Below are positions 16,232-24,649 of a DNA stretch of 46,152 nt, piece after piece (positions within the stretch are counted from its first letter, which is position 1; every line of letters begins with the position of its first letter). A program made the position numbers and the translations under genes. The notes under the pieces are model-generated. The model was given only the letters and a program-made list of their open reading frames with translations. It made no database searches and had not been told where the DNA came from. Source of the stretch: JAGVXH01 sp043810285. GTDB taxonomy: Archaea > Nanobdellota > Nanobdellia > Pacearchaeales > GW2011-AR1. The stretch is from the NCBI GenBank assembly GCA_043810285.1, contig JBDROH010000013.1:1-46152 (forward strand). Direction: 5' to 3'.

Positions 16232-17008
16232 TTATTTTCTACTTTTTCTTCTTTCAATCAAAAGCAAAATTCCTAAGCCAAAGACGGCAAGAATGAAGGT
16301 TATAGCTACGTAAGATTTATTAGATGGAATAAATGCTTTGTCAATCTCCTTAGGATCTATCGGTCCACCCAATAATCCTGTAATCTGTTGAGTTTCACTC
16401 ATAGCCCCTATTGCATTACCTGTTCCAATACTCGTTAATCTAACATTATTTTTTTTAAAAGTATTTGTTCCGTCAGTGACTTCAATGTTATAATCTCCTT
16501 CAGGAGCGATTAGAATCCATACTTTTTGTCCCCCAATTGGAATACTTTGTACATATGATTCTGTTTCATCCCCTATCTTTATTTGAACTTCCTTTGTATA
16601 TCTCACATTTCCCTTGTTCTTAATTAGAAGATTCCCTCCCTCTAAAAAAAATTCTATTTCTGAATTTTCCTGAATCATAAAAGATCGTTTTACTTCTTTA
16701 TCTCCATAGGCTGCCTTGACATACCAACCAAGACTTGAAAAGTTTTCAGATACTCGCAAGGTATTCTCCTCATTAGATACTACATTTAATTTTATCTCTG
16801 AGATTCCTAACTCGTCTGAAAATATAACCCCAACATTTTTCCCTATGAGATTACCATCTTCCAATAAAATAACTTTATAATTTATCTCTTCTCCAACGGA
16901 GTAGGACTCTTTTAGCCCTGAAATATCAATTGAATACTCTGCTGAAACTAAATTTATAGATGCTAACAATAAGACACACATCATAACTAGACTGATTCTG
17001 TTTTCCAT
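16232..17008 (-). CDS. Secreted, C-terminally anchored surface protein
   Basis: A 258-residue protein with a signal peptide (residues 1-23, ending LVSA), beta-rich extracellular domains that look like two immunoglobulin-like sandwiches (one ends near SFMIQENSEI, the next carries GNVRYTKEVQI), a flexible Gly/Thr-rich linker, and a C-terminal membrane helix (AITFILAVFGLGILLLI) followed by the basic ERRKSRK. It is transcribed away from the ribosomal-protein genes. Such proteins are common in DPANN archaea and may take part in the envelope or host contact, but no domain is diagnostic. Confidence 0.6.
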   Translation of the reverse strand: MENRISLVMMCVLLLASINLVSAEYSIDISGLKESYSVGEEINYKVILLEDGNLIGKNVGVIFSDELGISEIKLNVVSNEENTLRVSENFSSLGWYVKAAYGDKEVKRSFMIQENSEIEFFLEGGNLLIKNKGNVRYTKEVQIKIGDETESYVQSIPIGGQKVWILIAPEGDYNIEVTDGTNTFKKNNVRLTSIGTGNAIGAMSETQQITGLLGGPIDPKEIDKAFIPSNKSYVAITFILAVFGLGILLLIERRKSRK

Positions 17009-17090
17009 AGGGCAATAAAGACTAAATCATATTTAAAGTTTTGCAATGAATTTAGTCTGTGTTATTCGATTAGTTCGAGTTAAAGTTAAA

Positions 17091-17098
17091 TTTATAAA
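17091..17098 (+). promoter_or_regulatory. TATA box of the ribosomal-protein operon
   Basis: TTTATAAA ends 21 nt before the eL33 ATG, giving a leaderless transcript that probably continues into uL16 and the methyltransferase gene. Confidence 0.55.
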
Positions 17099-17119
17099 CC
17101 AATTTTTCACATAATTGAT

Positions 17120-17386
17120 ATGGTCATCGCAAAAGTTATTCAGTTTCGAAGAGGACGAAAAACGTATACTCCAAGACATTTTCTTATTGAGATTCCAGAA
17201 GTAGATTCACGAGAAAAGGCGGAAGAGTTCGTAGGTAAAACTGCCGAGTGGAAAAGTTCTGGAAAAGAACCAACGATAATCAAAGGTAAAATAACCTCGA
17301 CTCACGGAGGGAATGGAGTAATTCGGGCAATTTTCGAAAAAGGTTTACCGGGACAAGCAATCGGAACCGATGTAGAAATTAATTAA
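17120..17386 (+). CDS. rpl35ae: 50S ribosomal protein eL33 (L35Ae)
   Basis: An 88-residue protein of the L35Ae family, found in archaea and eukaryotes but not bacteria. The pattern is a short beta-barrel with HFLIEIPEVDSREKAEEF, the GKTAEW core, ITSTHGGNGVIRAIFEKGLPGQAIG and a C-terminal DVEIN. It binds 23S rRNA. The next gene starts two bases after the stop codon, so the two are co-transcribed and coupled. It is one of the clearest marks that this stretch is archaeal. Confidence 0.93.
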   Translation: MVIAKVIQFRRGRKTYTPRHFLIEIPEVDSREKAEEFVGKTAEWKSSGKEPTIIKGKITSTHGGNGVIRAIFEKGLPGQAIGTDVEIN

Positions 17387-17387
17387 A

Positions 17388-17942
17388 ATGGCATTAAGAA
17401 AAAGTTCAGCATATAGTAAACGTTACGCAAGACCATATACTCGTAAGTCAAAAAAACGAGTAAAGTCTTATATTAAAACAATTCCAAATTCCCAAATTGT
17501 CAAATTCAAAATGGGCGACCTAAAGGGATTTAGCAAAGGAGAATATCCTACTCAGATCTATGTAATATCTAAAGAAAAATGTCAAGTCAGGGATAATTCT
17601 ATAGAGGCTGTAAGACAATATCTCAATAGATTCCTCCAAACAAAAGGGGGAGAAGGATTTTATCTTGAAGTAAAAGTTTGTCCACATCACATTCTAAGAG
17701 AAAACAAAATGCTTACAGGTGCGGGAGCTGACCGTATGCAGACAGGTATGAGTAAATCCTTTGGTAAAGCTATCGGTCGGGCAGCATTCGTAAAACCAAA
17801 TCAAACTATATTTATAATTGGAGTTAAAACTCTAAAACAAGAAATCAACGCGAGAAAGTTAATCCAAGCAGCAAAGTCACGACTACCCTGCAAGATTACA
17901 ACCAAAACAATTAGGACACCTAAACTCTTGCCGTCCAATTAA
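17388..17942 (+). CDS. rpl10e: 50S ribosomal protein uL16 (L10e)
   Basis: A 184-residue archaeal/eukaryotic L10e, the counterpart of bacterial L16, located near the peptidyl-transferase centre and the A-site tRNA. Typical stretches are YARPYTRKSKKRVKSYIK, CPHHILRENKMLTGAGADRM and GKAIGRAAFVKPNQTIF. Length is normal. It follows eL33 by one base and is followed after four bases by the methyltransferase gene, so it is the middle gene of a three-gene operon. Confidence 0.93.
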   Translation: MALRKSSAYSKRYARPYTRKSKKRVKSYIKTIPNSQIVKFKMGDLKGFSKGEYPTQIYVISKEKCQVRDNSIEAVRQYLNRFLQTKGGEGFYLEVKVCPHHILRENKMLTGAGADRMQTGMSKSFGKAIGRAAFVKPNQTIFIIGVKTLKQEINARKLIQAAKSRLPCKITTKTIRTPKLLPSN

Positions 17943-17946
17943 TTTT

Positions 17947-19068
17947 ATGGAAATACAGTGTGTCCCGACGAATAATAAAGGTAAATCTGACAAAATCTTT
18001 TTTATCTTAGGACGTAATCCTGAACTATCGCGTGCAGAAATTCTTGCATACATGTTAGCCAGAAATAGAACTTTTAAAGAAATCCTCTTCGATGAAAATC
18101 TCCTAGTTTTAGAAACAAACGAAGATGAAAAGTTTGATATTCAAGAGTTTGGTGGACTGATAAAATTAGGTAAGATATTTTTCGAAGGCACTGAAACGGA
18201 ATTAATCACTTATCTCCAGAAAAACGAAATTATTCCTGCTGACAAATTTTCCTATGCAATATTTGGAAATATAGATTCTGAATTATTAAAAGAAAAATTC
18301 AAATCAGAAAAGAAAAAAGCAATACTTAAACATGGACGAAAAAGAATTAAATTTCAAAATGGGAAAAAGCAAGAATTCCCAAACGCAGACTTTACTCTTT
18401 TTTATTATCAGTACCAAGATAGGATATACTTAGGAATCGCGACCCAAGAGTATAACTCTAGTTCTGTAAAAGAACGGGATATGGGCAAGCCTGTTCGAAG
18501 GGAACACCTAGCAATTTCCCCAAGACTTTCAAAAATCTTAGTTAATTTATCTGAAGCAAAACCTCATGATTTACTTTTAGATCCCTTTTGTGGAGTTGGG
18601 GGAATTCTTCAAGAATCACTTCTCAAAAGGATAAACGTCTACGGTATAGACAAAGACAAGCAAGCAATAAAAGATGCAGAGACAAATTTAAACTGGCTAA
18701 CCAAAAAATATCCAATTAACTCAAAGTATACCTTAGAGAATTTAGATTCAAGAAAAGCCCCAGATTTACAATTTAAAGCCATCGCTACAGAAACACCTCT
18801 AGGAAAAGTTCTAAGAAAAAAACCAAACGATAATGAAGCAAAAAATATAATTCAAAATTTCGAAGCATATATTATCCCTATTCTCATAAGAATGAAGAAA
18901 ATAAAAAAACCTAAGGCAAAGATAGCAATGACACTTCCAGTAATACGAACTTTTAATGTAGATGCACAAAAAATTGCAAACAAAACTGGATTAAAGATTA
19001 CACTAAATCCTATCCTTGAATCAAGACCTGACCAATTTATCTCTAGAAATTTTGTTGTTTTCCAATAA
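17947..19068 (+). CDS. Trm11-like RNA methyltransferase
   Basis: A 373-residue SAM-dependent methyltransferase of the THUMP/Trm11 type. The N-terminal half (ILGRNPELSRAEILAYM) is the archaeal substrate-binding part. The C-terminal half has motif I DLLLDPFCGVGGILQE, an acidic loop (YGIDKDKQAI) and, where related enzymes have DPPY or EPYLG, the sequence TETPLGK. It may methylate G10 of tRNA, but the altered motif makes the reaction uncertain. It lies four bases after uL16, linking it to the translation operon. Confidence 0.68.
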   Translation: MEIQCVPTNNKGKSDKIFFILGRNPELSRAEILAYMLARNRTFKEILFDENLLVLETNEDEKFDIQEFGGLIKLGKIFFEGTETELITYLQKNEIIPADKFSYAIFGNIDSELLKEKFKSEKKKAILKHGRKRIKFQNGKKQEFPNADFTLFYYQYQDRIYLGIATQEYNSSSVKERDMGKPVRREHLAISPRLSKILVNLSEAKPHDLLLDPFCGVGGILQESLLKRINVYGIDKDKQAIKDAETNLNWLTKKYPINSKYTLENLDSRKAPDLQFKAIATETPLGKVLRKKPNDNEAKNIIQNFEAYIIPILIRMKKIKKPKAKIAMTLPVIRTFNVDAQKIANKTGLKITLNPILESRPDQFISRNFVVFQ

Positions 19069-19115
19069 TTTAACTAATCTATGTTCTAACTATTTAGTAA
19101 CAACATATAGAAAAG

Positions 19116-19124
19116 TTTATAAAG
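19116..19124 (+). promoter_or_regulatory. TATA box
   Basis: TTTATAAAG ends 21 nt before the ATG of the coiled-coil protein gene, the leaderless spacing. Confidence 0.5.
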
Positions 19125-19145
19125 TAAGAATTCCCTATTTTTTTT

Positions 19146-19592
19146 ATGGAAGAACATATTTCAACCGGAATAAGTCCGAAATACGATTCAGAAAATATCT
19201 GGAATACCATTTCAGACACTAAAAATAATTTCGAGTCAGTGGGAAAAGCTAAATTAGATTCTCTAAAAGAAACTGTAATTGAAATTGAAAAATTAATAAA
19301 AGAAAGGGGTAGTCTTAGCGAAAATTTTATCAATGAAGGTGAAAAAATGAAAAGAGATATTAAAAATTTTCTCTTAGAAAACACTCCAAGAGGAGAAGAC
19401 GATTCTGAATTCACAAGAGAAAGATCAGACTTAAGAAAAAAACAAATAGAAATCTCCGAACTTCAATTAAACGAAAAAGTGGGTTGTTGGAGAGATATAG
19501 CATTATTGAAAAAAGAATTAAGAGATCGGACTAAAGAACTAAGCGAAAAAATAAATCGAGCAGAAATATTCGAGCGTATACTTGACGAATAG
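19146..19592 (+). CDS. Coiled-coil protein (148 aa)
   Basis: A highly charged, helical protein with two heptad-like stretches (about 38-75 and 95-148) and no Cys apart from one in GCWRDIALLKK. No catalytic motif, signal or membrane segment. The short gap of 16 nt to the HerA-like ATPase on the same strand suggests co-transcription, so it may be a partner or regulator of that ATPase. No family is recognised. Confidence 0.6.
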   Translation: MEEHISTGISPKYDSENIWNTISDTKNNFESVGKAKLDSLKETVIEIEKLIKERGSLSENFINEGEKMKRDIKNFLLENTPRGEDDSEFTRERSDLRKKQIEISELQLNEKVGCWRDIALLKKELRDRTKELSEKINRAEIFERILDE

Positions 19593-19608
19593 TTAAATAA
19601 TTTTTAAA

Positions 19609-21528
19609 ATGATACAAACAAGACCATTATCTGTAGAAGAAATTTGTAACAGCCTTAGACCAGTCTTTGGAAAAAAAATAGATGATATTTATTTTAGATA
19701 TTCTATTGCTGAAGGGAGAGAAGAAAGAGAAGAGATTGCACATGTTCTTAGTGCTCTTTATCAAAAGAATCTTAACCAACTATTAGATAAAGGTGTTTTG
19801 TTAGAGCCTCCAAGAGAAGAACTTATCGATGGAGATTATTCTTTAGCTACGGTAAGCTATGCAAAAAGACAACTATTCCCCTTTAAAATTAGAGAAAAAG
19901 ATTGGCCAAGACATATTTGCATTACAGGAATGTCCGGATCTGGAAAGACTACCTTAGCATTTCATCTCATTGAATCTCTTAATCAACATAATAAACCTTT
20001 TTTAATATTTGATTGGAAAAAATCTTTCAGACCTCTAATCTCAATAGATAACTCACTTATGATTTTTACCATCGGTGATGAAAAAGTTGCAAATATATTC
20101 AAGACAAATATTAATCAACCGCCAAAAGGAGTATCTCCAAAAGAATGGATAAATGTTTTGTCAGACTTATTGACTGAAAGTTTTTCGGCATCATTCGGTG
20201 TTCATAAAGTTATTTTAGAAACCTTAGACGAAGCATTCAAAGAATGGGGAATCTACAATGGTTCAGAAAATTATCCTACTTGGAATCATATAAAATGGAG
20301 ACTTGAAGAAAAACTAGGAAAAACTCAAGGGCGAGAAGGTGGATGGCTTGAATCAGCATTGAGAGTTGCAACAGTTTTGACTTTTGGAGAATTCGGGAGA
20401 ACAGTAAATTATAAGGGTAAAAATAGTATTTCAGTAGAGGACTTGTTAAAAAGCAAAGTTGTTATGGAACTTAACACTCTTGGAAACATTGAAAAAAAAT
20501 TCTTTTGCGAATTTATTCTTACTTATATATATAAAATGAAAAAGGCTCGACAAAGTGATGTAAGCCAAAAGTTTGACCATGCAATTTTAGTCGATGAAGC
20601 ACACAATATTTTTCTAAAAAAACCAACAAATTTTTCTAACGAATCAGTAACAGATATGATTTATCGGGAGATGCGAGAATATGGCACAAGTCTTATTTGT
20701 TTAGACCAGCATATTTCAAAAATTTCAGATACTGTGAAAGGAAATAGTGCGTGTCATATTGCATTTCAGCAGCAATTACCTTCGGACATTCAAGACATTA
20801 GTGATTTAATGCAACTGAGAGAAAAGAGACATTACTTTTCTCAGTTACCCGTCGGAAGTGCTATAGTAAAACTTTCTGAAAGATATACATCACCTTTCTT
20901 AATAGAAGTTCCCTATGCTGAGATTAGAAATCAGAGAATAACTGATGATAATATTAAAAGTAGGATGCAGGCAATGTTGATGAATCACGAGTTTGAAAAA
21001 AAAGTTGATCCAGAATTTAATGACGCCATTCAAAATCCTGTTCCAAAAACTATTCAAGAGACTAAACTTGTTAATGAAAAAATTCCAGAGTTTACCGACG
21101 TACAAGAGTTATTATATAATTTTGTAAAAGAATATTTAGAATCTGGAGTAGAACTTAGAGAAATAGAAAAGATTTTGGAACAAAGCAAGGTTCAAGGAAA
21201 TTATACTAACCAAGATATCGTCGCTGTAATTAATAAAGTGTTTAGAAACCCTGCAGTAGTAACATTTAAAAAGAAGGAATTCCCCAAAATAGTATCTGCA
21301 GGATTAACACCTGACCAGCAAGTCTTTATAAAATTCTTGCAACAAAATCCGAATCATACCTCGAGCACAGTAGAAGTATACCAACAAGTTGGACTCTCTG
21401 CAAGGAAGGGAACTAAGATTAAAAATGAATTGCAGGAAAAAGGATTAATCAAAATCGAAGAGATAAAATACGAAAAAGGCTGGAAAAAATTAATTCGCCT
21501 AAATCATTGTATGCCCCGCCGAATATAA
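19609..21528 (+). CDS. HerA/TraD-like DNA translocase ATPase
   Basis: A 639-residue FtsK/HerA superfamily ATPase. Walker A is GMSGSGKTT (107-115); Walker B is AILVDEAHN (325-333), the DEAH form usual in HerA and VirB4/TraD relatives. An Arg-containing sensor region lies near RQRITDD-like sequence further on, and the C-terminal 70 residues form a winged helix (HTSSTVEVYQQVGLSARKG) that probably binds DNA. HerA proteins pump DNA in repair with NurA nuclease; no NurA is nearby, so plasmid-like DNA movement is also possible. It is the last clearly archaeal gene before the change in character at 21.6 kb. Confidence 0.75.
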   Translation: MIQTRPLSVEEICNSLRPVFGKKIDDIYFRYSIAEGREEREEIAHVLSALYQKNLNQLLDKGVLLEPPREELIDGDYSLATVSYAKRQLFPFKIREKDWPRHICITGMSGSGKTTLAFHLIESLNQHNKPFLIFDWKKSFRPLISIDNSLMIFTIGDEKVANIFKTNINQPPKGVSPKEWINVLSDLLTESFSASFGVHKVILETLDEAFKEWGIYNGSENYPTWNHIKWRLEEKLGKTQGREGGWLESALRVATVLTFGEFGRTVNYKGKNSISVEDLLKSKVVMELNTLGNIEKKFFCEFILTYIYKMKKARQSDVSQKFDHAILVDEAHNIFLKKPTNFSNESVTDMIYREMREYGTSLICLDQHISKISDTVKGNSACHIAFQQQLPSDIQDISDLMQLREKRHYFSQLPVGSAIVKLSERYTSPFLIEVPYAEIRNQRITDDNIKSRMQAMLMNHEFEKKVDPEFNDAIQNPVPKTIQETKLVNEKIPEFTDVQELLYNFVKEYLESGVELREIEKILEQSKVQGNYTNQDIVAVINKVFRNPAVVTFKKKEFPKIVSAGLTPDQQVFIKFLQQNPNHTSSTVEVYQQVGLSARKGTKIKNELQEKGLIKIEEIKYEKGWKKLIRLNHCMPRRI

Positions 21529-21611
21529 CCAAAATTATTTGGTAGGGTACTAAATCATATTTACATATAAAACAAACAACATCCACAACACCACAGAAAT
21601 CCATAGACAAC

Positions 21612-21793
21612 AATTCAAATCCTTAAAAATTTGAATTCATCGACACACCAGAAACAACGTGGAAAAACAATCAGAAATACCTCGTAAAAAACTAAAAATT
21701 TTACGAAATAGGTAATTTCTAAAGAAAAAAATTCTAGAAAGAACTTTATCATAACTGTCAAAATTAACTGAAATACCTAATGAATGGTATTTC
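21612..21793. repeat. Three hairpins sharing an AGAAATACC motif
   Basis: The 296-nt gap after the ATPase gene holds AATTCAAAT (21612-21620) with ATTTGAATT (21629-21637); TCGTAAAA (21682-21689) with TTTTACGA (21699-21706), flanked by AGAAATACC (21673-21681) and GGTAATTTCT (21711-21720); and a perfect GAAATACC/GGTATTTC hairpin (21770-21793). The last two share the same arm sequence. A shorter ACCAAA/TTTGGT hairpin covers the ATPase stop codon (21528-21543). They could be terminators, operators or a recombination site. No gene is seen. Confidence 0.6.
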
Positions 21794-21824
21794 TAATAAC
21801 GGAATATGTAAAAAGGAGGAGAAA

Positions 21825-22214
21825 ATGAAAGGGAAATTCGTTTTATTGGTAAGTTTAATGTTATTGGTGGTAAGTGGATGTTCTACAACTAATATAGGGA
21901 GGCTAAATAAAATTCAATTAGGATTAACTTCTGAGAGAACTATTCAGATTCTTGGGAAAAATTTTACTCAGAGAGGTAGTTGGATAAATTCTAATGGGGA
22001 CAAGGTAGTTATCGGACTCTATAATGGGGAGGATGAAATAATACTTCATTTTTGTAATGGCATTCTAAAAGAATTCGGTTCCTATGAATTATTATCTGCA
22101 TCTAGAAATTGGTATAAACTCAATGAAAAACAAATTAACAATAATAAATGGGAAAAGCTATACAAGGACAATCCCTCATCCAAGAAATTGGAAGAAAAAG
22201 AACAGGAAGAATAA
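21825..22214 (+). CDS. Lipoprotein, BamE/SmpA-like
   Basis: The start at 21825 follows AAAGGAGGAGAAA, an excellent Shine-Dalgarno; the frame is also open upstream to 21780. The protein has 129 residues: a signal peptide with lipobox VSGC and the lipidated Cys at residue 19, then a small domain (KIQLGLTSERTIQILG, then a beta-rich part ending ILHFCNGILKEFG) that matches the pattern of the SmpA/OmlA (BamE) outer-membrane lipoprotein fold. The tail is Lys/Glu-rich. This type of protein belongs to diderm bacteria, not to DPANN archaea. It is the first gene of the plus-strand island. Confidence 0.6.
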   Translation: MKGKFVLLVSLMLLVVSGCSTTNIGRLNKIQLGLTSERTIQILGKNFTQRGSWINSNGDKVVIGLYNGEDEIILHFCNGILKEFGSYELLSASRNWYKLNEKQINNNKWEKLYKDNPSSKKLEEKEQEE

Positions 22215-22250
22215 TTAACACTAATTCTAAAACGAAAGCGGGTGAAAATC

Positions 22251-22415
22251 ATGTGGATAATATATTTATTGGTTTTATTGTTTTTCCCTAAGTTGAGTAT
22301 CCTAGCCTTAATATGCACATTTTTTTATTATCTTGGAGGAGCCGTAGTAAGACTTAGATTAAAAAAACAGTTGTGTAGTATAAAGAATTGTATGGAAAGA
22401 GACTCAATTAATTAA
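22251..22415 (+). CDS. Small membrane protein (54 aa)
   Basis: A 54-codon frame, MWIIYLLVLLFFPKLSIL then a second hydrophobic run and a GG turn before a basic end with two Cys (KQLCSIKNCMERD). One or two membrane helices. The preceding sequence is GGGTGAAAATC, a weaker ribosome site than its neighbours have. It lies in line with the adjoining island genes. No family recognised. Confidence 0.5.
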   Translation: MWIIYLLVLLFFPKLSILALICTFFYYLGGAVVRLRLKKQLCSIKNCMERDSIN

Positions 22416-22473
22416 AACTGGTAAGGGAGTTCAAACAAAATTCCAAATAAAAATAATCAAGGAGGAAAGTAAA

Positions 22474-22947
22474 ATGAACTTACTTTTAATTAGTTCAATA
22501 GTCTTTTTAGTAGTATTAGGTAATTGGAAAAGCAAAAAACTCGGAGACAAATTCAGGTTAAATCTAGTTTTATTTTACATCTCAACTTCTTTAATGTTTA
22601 TCTATTATATTGCCATTCTTTGGAATATAAAAAATCTCACACTACTGTCTAACATTCTGTTTCTCTCACTCTTCCCAATCACCTACACTTCAATATCATT
22701 AGTCGCAATTTGCTTTTGTGCCTGGAAAAAAGGAGGTTTCAGGAATTTAAGTGATTCGCCTTCTAAGGGATTGAATTTTGGACTGGTATGTGGGATGGTA
22801 TCTGGAATGATAGGTGGAGTTGTTATGGGATTAATTGCCAGTCTGGCTGTTGGAATGATTTCTGGACTTGCTATTGGATTGACTTTTGGACTGGTATGTG
22901 GAATGATAGGTGGACTGATAAGTGGGGTTGAAGATGAATTGAAATAA
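22474..22947 (+). CDS. Multi-pass membrane protein with glycine-zipper repeats
   Basis: A 157-residue membrane protein preceded by AAGGAGGAAAGTAAA. Three hydrophobic segments in the first 95 residues are followed by a Gly-rich hydrophobic region (about 103-150). The phrase FGLVCGM occurs twice there and GxxxG spacing runs throughout (SGMIGGVVMGLIASLAVGM), typical of tightly packed glycine-zipper helices that assemble into oligomers or insert into membranes. No family name is given. Toxin-like, pore-forming and scaffold roles are all possible. Confidence 0.6.
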   Translation: MNLLLISSIVFLVVLGNWKSKKLGDKFRLNLVLFYISTSLMFIYYIAILWNIKNLTLLSNILFLSLFPITYTSISLVAICFCAWKKGGFRNLSDSPSKGLNFGLVCGMVSGMIGGVVMGLIASLAVGMISGLAIGLTFGLVCGMIGGLISGVEDELK

Positions 22948-22986
22948 TATCTCAAGGAAACTATTAACATTAAAAGGGGGAAATAA

Positions 22987-23196
22987 ATGAAGAAATCAAA
23001 TTCAAATAAAGAAGTCCATATAGTAGCATTTAGAATGTTCTTAGGATGTTATCTAATTGTTGAATTCAGTACTGGAACACCAACTCTTACTGGAAGAATC
23101 ATTTTGGCTTATTTATGTTTCATACTTATCCGTTATCTATGGGGGGAAGTTATTGAGAGATATAACTACTACAAAACCTCAAACGAATGTGCCTAA
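22987..23196 (+). CDS. Small membrane protein (69 aa)
   Basis: A 69-residue protein after AAAAGGGGGAAATAA. It starts MKKSNSNKEVHIVAF and has two hydrophobic stretches (FRMFLGCYLIVEF and RIILAYLCFILIRYLW) around a polar loop, with a charged Tyr-rich tail. No family is recognised. The gap to the previous stop is 39 nt, which fits an operon. Confidence 0.55.
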   Translation: MKKSNSNKEVHIVAFRMFLGCYLIVEFSTGTPTLTGRIILAYLCFILIRYLWGEVIERYNYYKTSNECA

Positions 23197-23224
23197 ATAA
23201 AAATTAAAAAGAAAGGAGGTAGTG

Positions 23225-23884
23225 ATGGAAAGTTCTAAACTTTCAAAAATGAGTAGCCTGAAAAAAACTCTGAAAAAACATAGCAAGAAAATAATCACAA
23301 TAACTTCTGTTGTAAGTATCTTGCTAATTCTATATTTGCTTCACAGCACAGGCATTGAGAATATAATCACAAAGAGTCTAAATCCAATATTCAATATGAT
23401 AGATTTTGCGTTTAGCCAAACTTTCTTTACACTACCCTTAAAGTGGATGCCCTTGGCACTCGTAATTTTTCTCATTGGATTTGTTGCAATAGTTTTGATA
23501 CTTTGGCCTTACATTTTTATCGGAGTATCATTCGTTGCATTAATAGCAAAAACTCTTTGGAATAAAAGAAAAAAGAAAAAAAGAATTGCGATAGCTGTAT
23601 GGATATTCTTGTTTGGTTATGTGTTCACAGTCTGGTTTGCTATGGCTAATGATACCGCGAACTGGTTGCCTGGAAAAAGTCAAACAGAATATATTCTCTA
23701 CGAAAAAGCTAACCCTTGGGCTGAAAAATATACTCCAGAGGCAGTAAAAAAAGCGATAGGGGAAAATCTCGCCGATAACTTAAATACAATTTTAAACATC
23801 GCAGAAAAACAAAATAATTTCTGGAAATGGATTAATGTTATCCGGAGTGGTGCAAAGATTTTCCTTACAAAAGGAATTTTTTAA
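23225..23884 (+). CDS. Multi-pass membrane protein (219 aa)
   Basis: AAAGGAGGTAGTG stands before the ATG at 23225; a GTG directly before it is in frame but too close to the ribosome site. The protein has a basic N-terminus, then about four hydrophobic segments (near 20-40, 70-95, 95-112 and 120-140), then a soluble amphipathic C-terminal region with Trp-rich patches (WLPGKSQTEYILYEKANPWAEKY split by charged residues). The ribosome site and first codons are a 24-nt repeat of those at 27969-27992. No family recognised. Confidence 0.6.
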   Translation: MESSKLSKMSSLKKTLKKHSKKIITITSVVSILLILYLLHSTGIENIITKSLNPIFNMIDFAFSQTFFTLPLKWMPLALVIFLIGFVAIVLILWPYIFIGVSFVALIAKTLWNKRKKKKRIAIAVWIFLFGYVFTVWFAMANDTANWLPGKSQTEYILYEKANPWAEKYTPEAVKKAIGENLADNLNTILNIAEKQNNFWKWINVIRSGAKIFLTKGIF

Positions 23885-23899
23885 TAGGGAGGAAATAAA

Positions 23900-24055
23900 A
23901 TGGGGAAGATAAAGATTCCAAAGAACCAACCCAAAGAAGAAACTTTCGAAGATATACGTAACAGATATTATAAGGCTCCAAGAGGTTCCGAGGATGAAAA
24001 GAACGCATTTAAGGACTGGATTAATAAATCAGAAAAAGAACATTCATCAAAATGA
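23900..24055 (+). CDS. Small soluble protein (51 aa)
   Basis: A 51-codon frame after AGGGAGGAAATAAA. It starts MGKIKIPKNQPKEETFEDIR and ends EKEHSSK; it is highly charged, helical, and has no hydrophobic segment. The strong ribosome site and 15-nt gap to the previous gene support it as real. No family recognised. Confidence 0.55.
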   Translation: MGKIKIPKNQPKEETFEDIRNRYYKAPRGSEDEKNAFKDWINKSEKEHSSK

Positions 24056-24094
24056 ATCTTCTGATTATCCTTAAAAAAGAAAGGAGGTAGAAAC

Positions 24095-24607
24095 GTGACT
24101 GACTTTTTTAGTGAGTTAATAACACGAAATAATTTCTGGCATATTCCGCTGATTCTGATATTTTGGGGAGGATTTCTCAGTTTTTCGATTTGGTGGATTA
24201 ATGCAGTAACACGGTTTATAGAAGTGAAGATGAAGGAGCGATACGGAACTATCTGGTGGCCTATAATAACATGGAAAAGTTTACATCGATTTTTTTCCAA
24301 GCCAAAAAAATGGAAATGGGGACAGAAGGTTGTAGTTATATTATTATTGTTAATATTTCTTTTGCAACATTTCGGTTACGATTCAACCACAGGAACAAGT
24401 TTTTACGATGGATGCGAGAAGGTTAATAGGGTTCTAACTCTTCAAGCAGTATTGGAGCGCTTACATCAAAAAGCTCAAGCATCCAAAAAGAAACCTTGGT
24501 GGGAAACTCCAATTAAGGTTCTTTTAAACGTGGCGAAAGTTGCAGGAACAGTCAAGAAAGGGGCTGATGCAGTAAATACGATAAGAGATGCAAAAGATTC
24601 TATCTAA
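24095..24607 (+). CDS. Membrane protein with amphipathic tail (170 aa)
   Basis: Starts with GTG at 24095 after AAAGGAGGTAGAAAC. There are two membrane helices (about 16-38, WHIPLILIFWGGFLSFSIWW, and 78-92), separated by a basic Trp-rich loop. The C-terminal 60 residues are soluble and helical with a repeating Lys/Ala pattern (KVAGTVKKGADAVNTI). Residues KKPWWETPIKVLLNV recall a membrane-facing amphipathic helix. Like the 219-residue protein two genes upstream, it has Trp-rich segments next to helices, so the pair may work together. No family recognised. Confidence 0.55.
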   Translation: MTDFFSELITRNNFWHIPLILIFWGGFLSFSIWWINAVTRFIEVKMKERYGTIWWPIITWKSLHRFFSKPKKWKWGQKVVVILLLLIFLLQHFGYDSTTGTSFYDGCEKVNRVLTLQAVLERLHQKAQASKKKPWWETPIKVLLNVAKVAGTVKKGADAVNTIRDAKDSI

Positions 24608-24649
24608 TCATGTAATGATTAATCAGATTATCAAAATGGAAGGAGTAAG

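Noticed and set aside
22683..22970. Minus-strand frame of 95 codons opposite the glycine-zipper gene
   Set aside because: Pro/Ile/Thr-rich antisense shadow of a Gly-rich gene; no ribosome site, whereas the plus-strand gene has a strong one.
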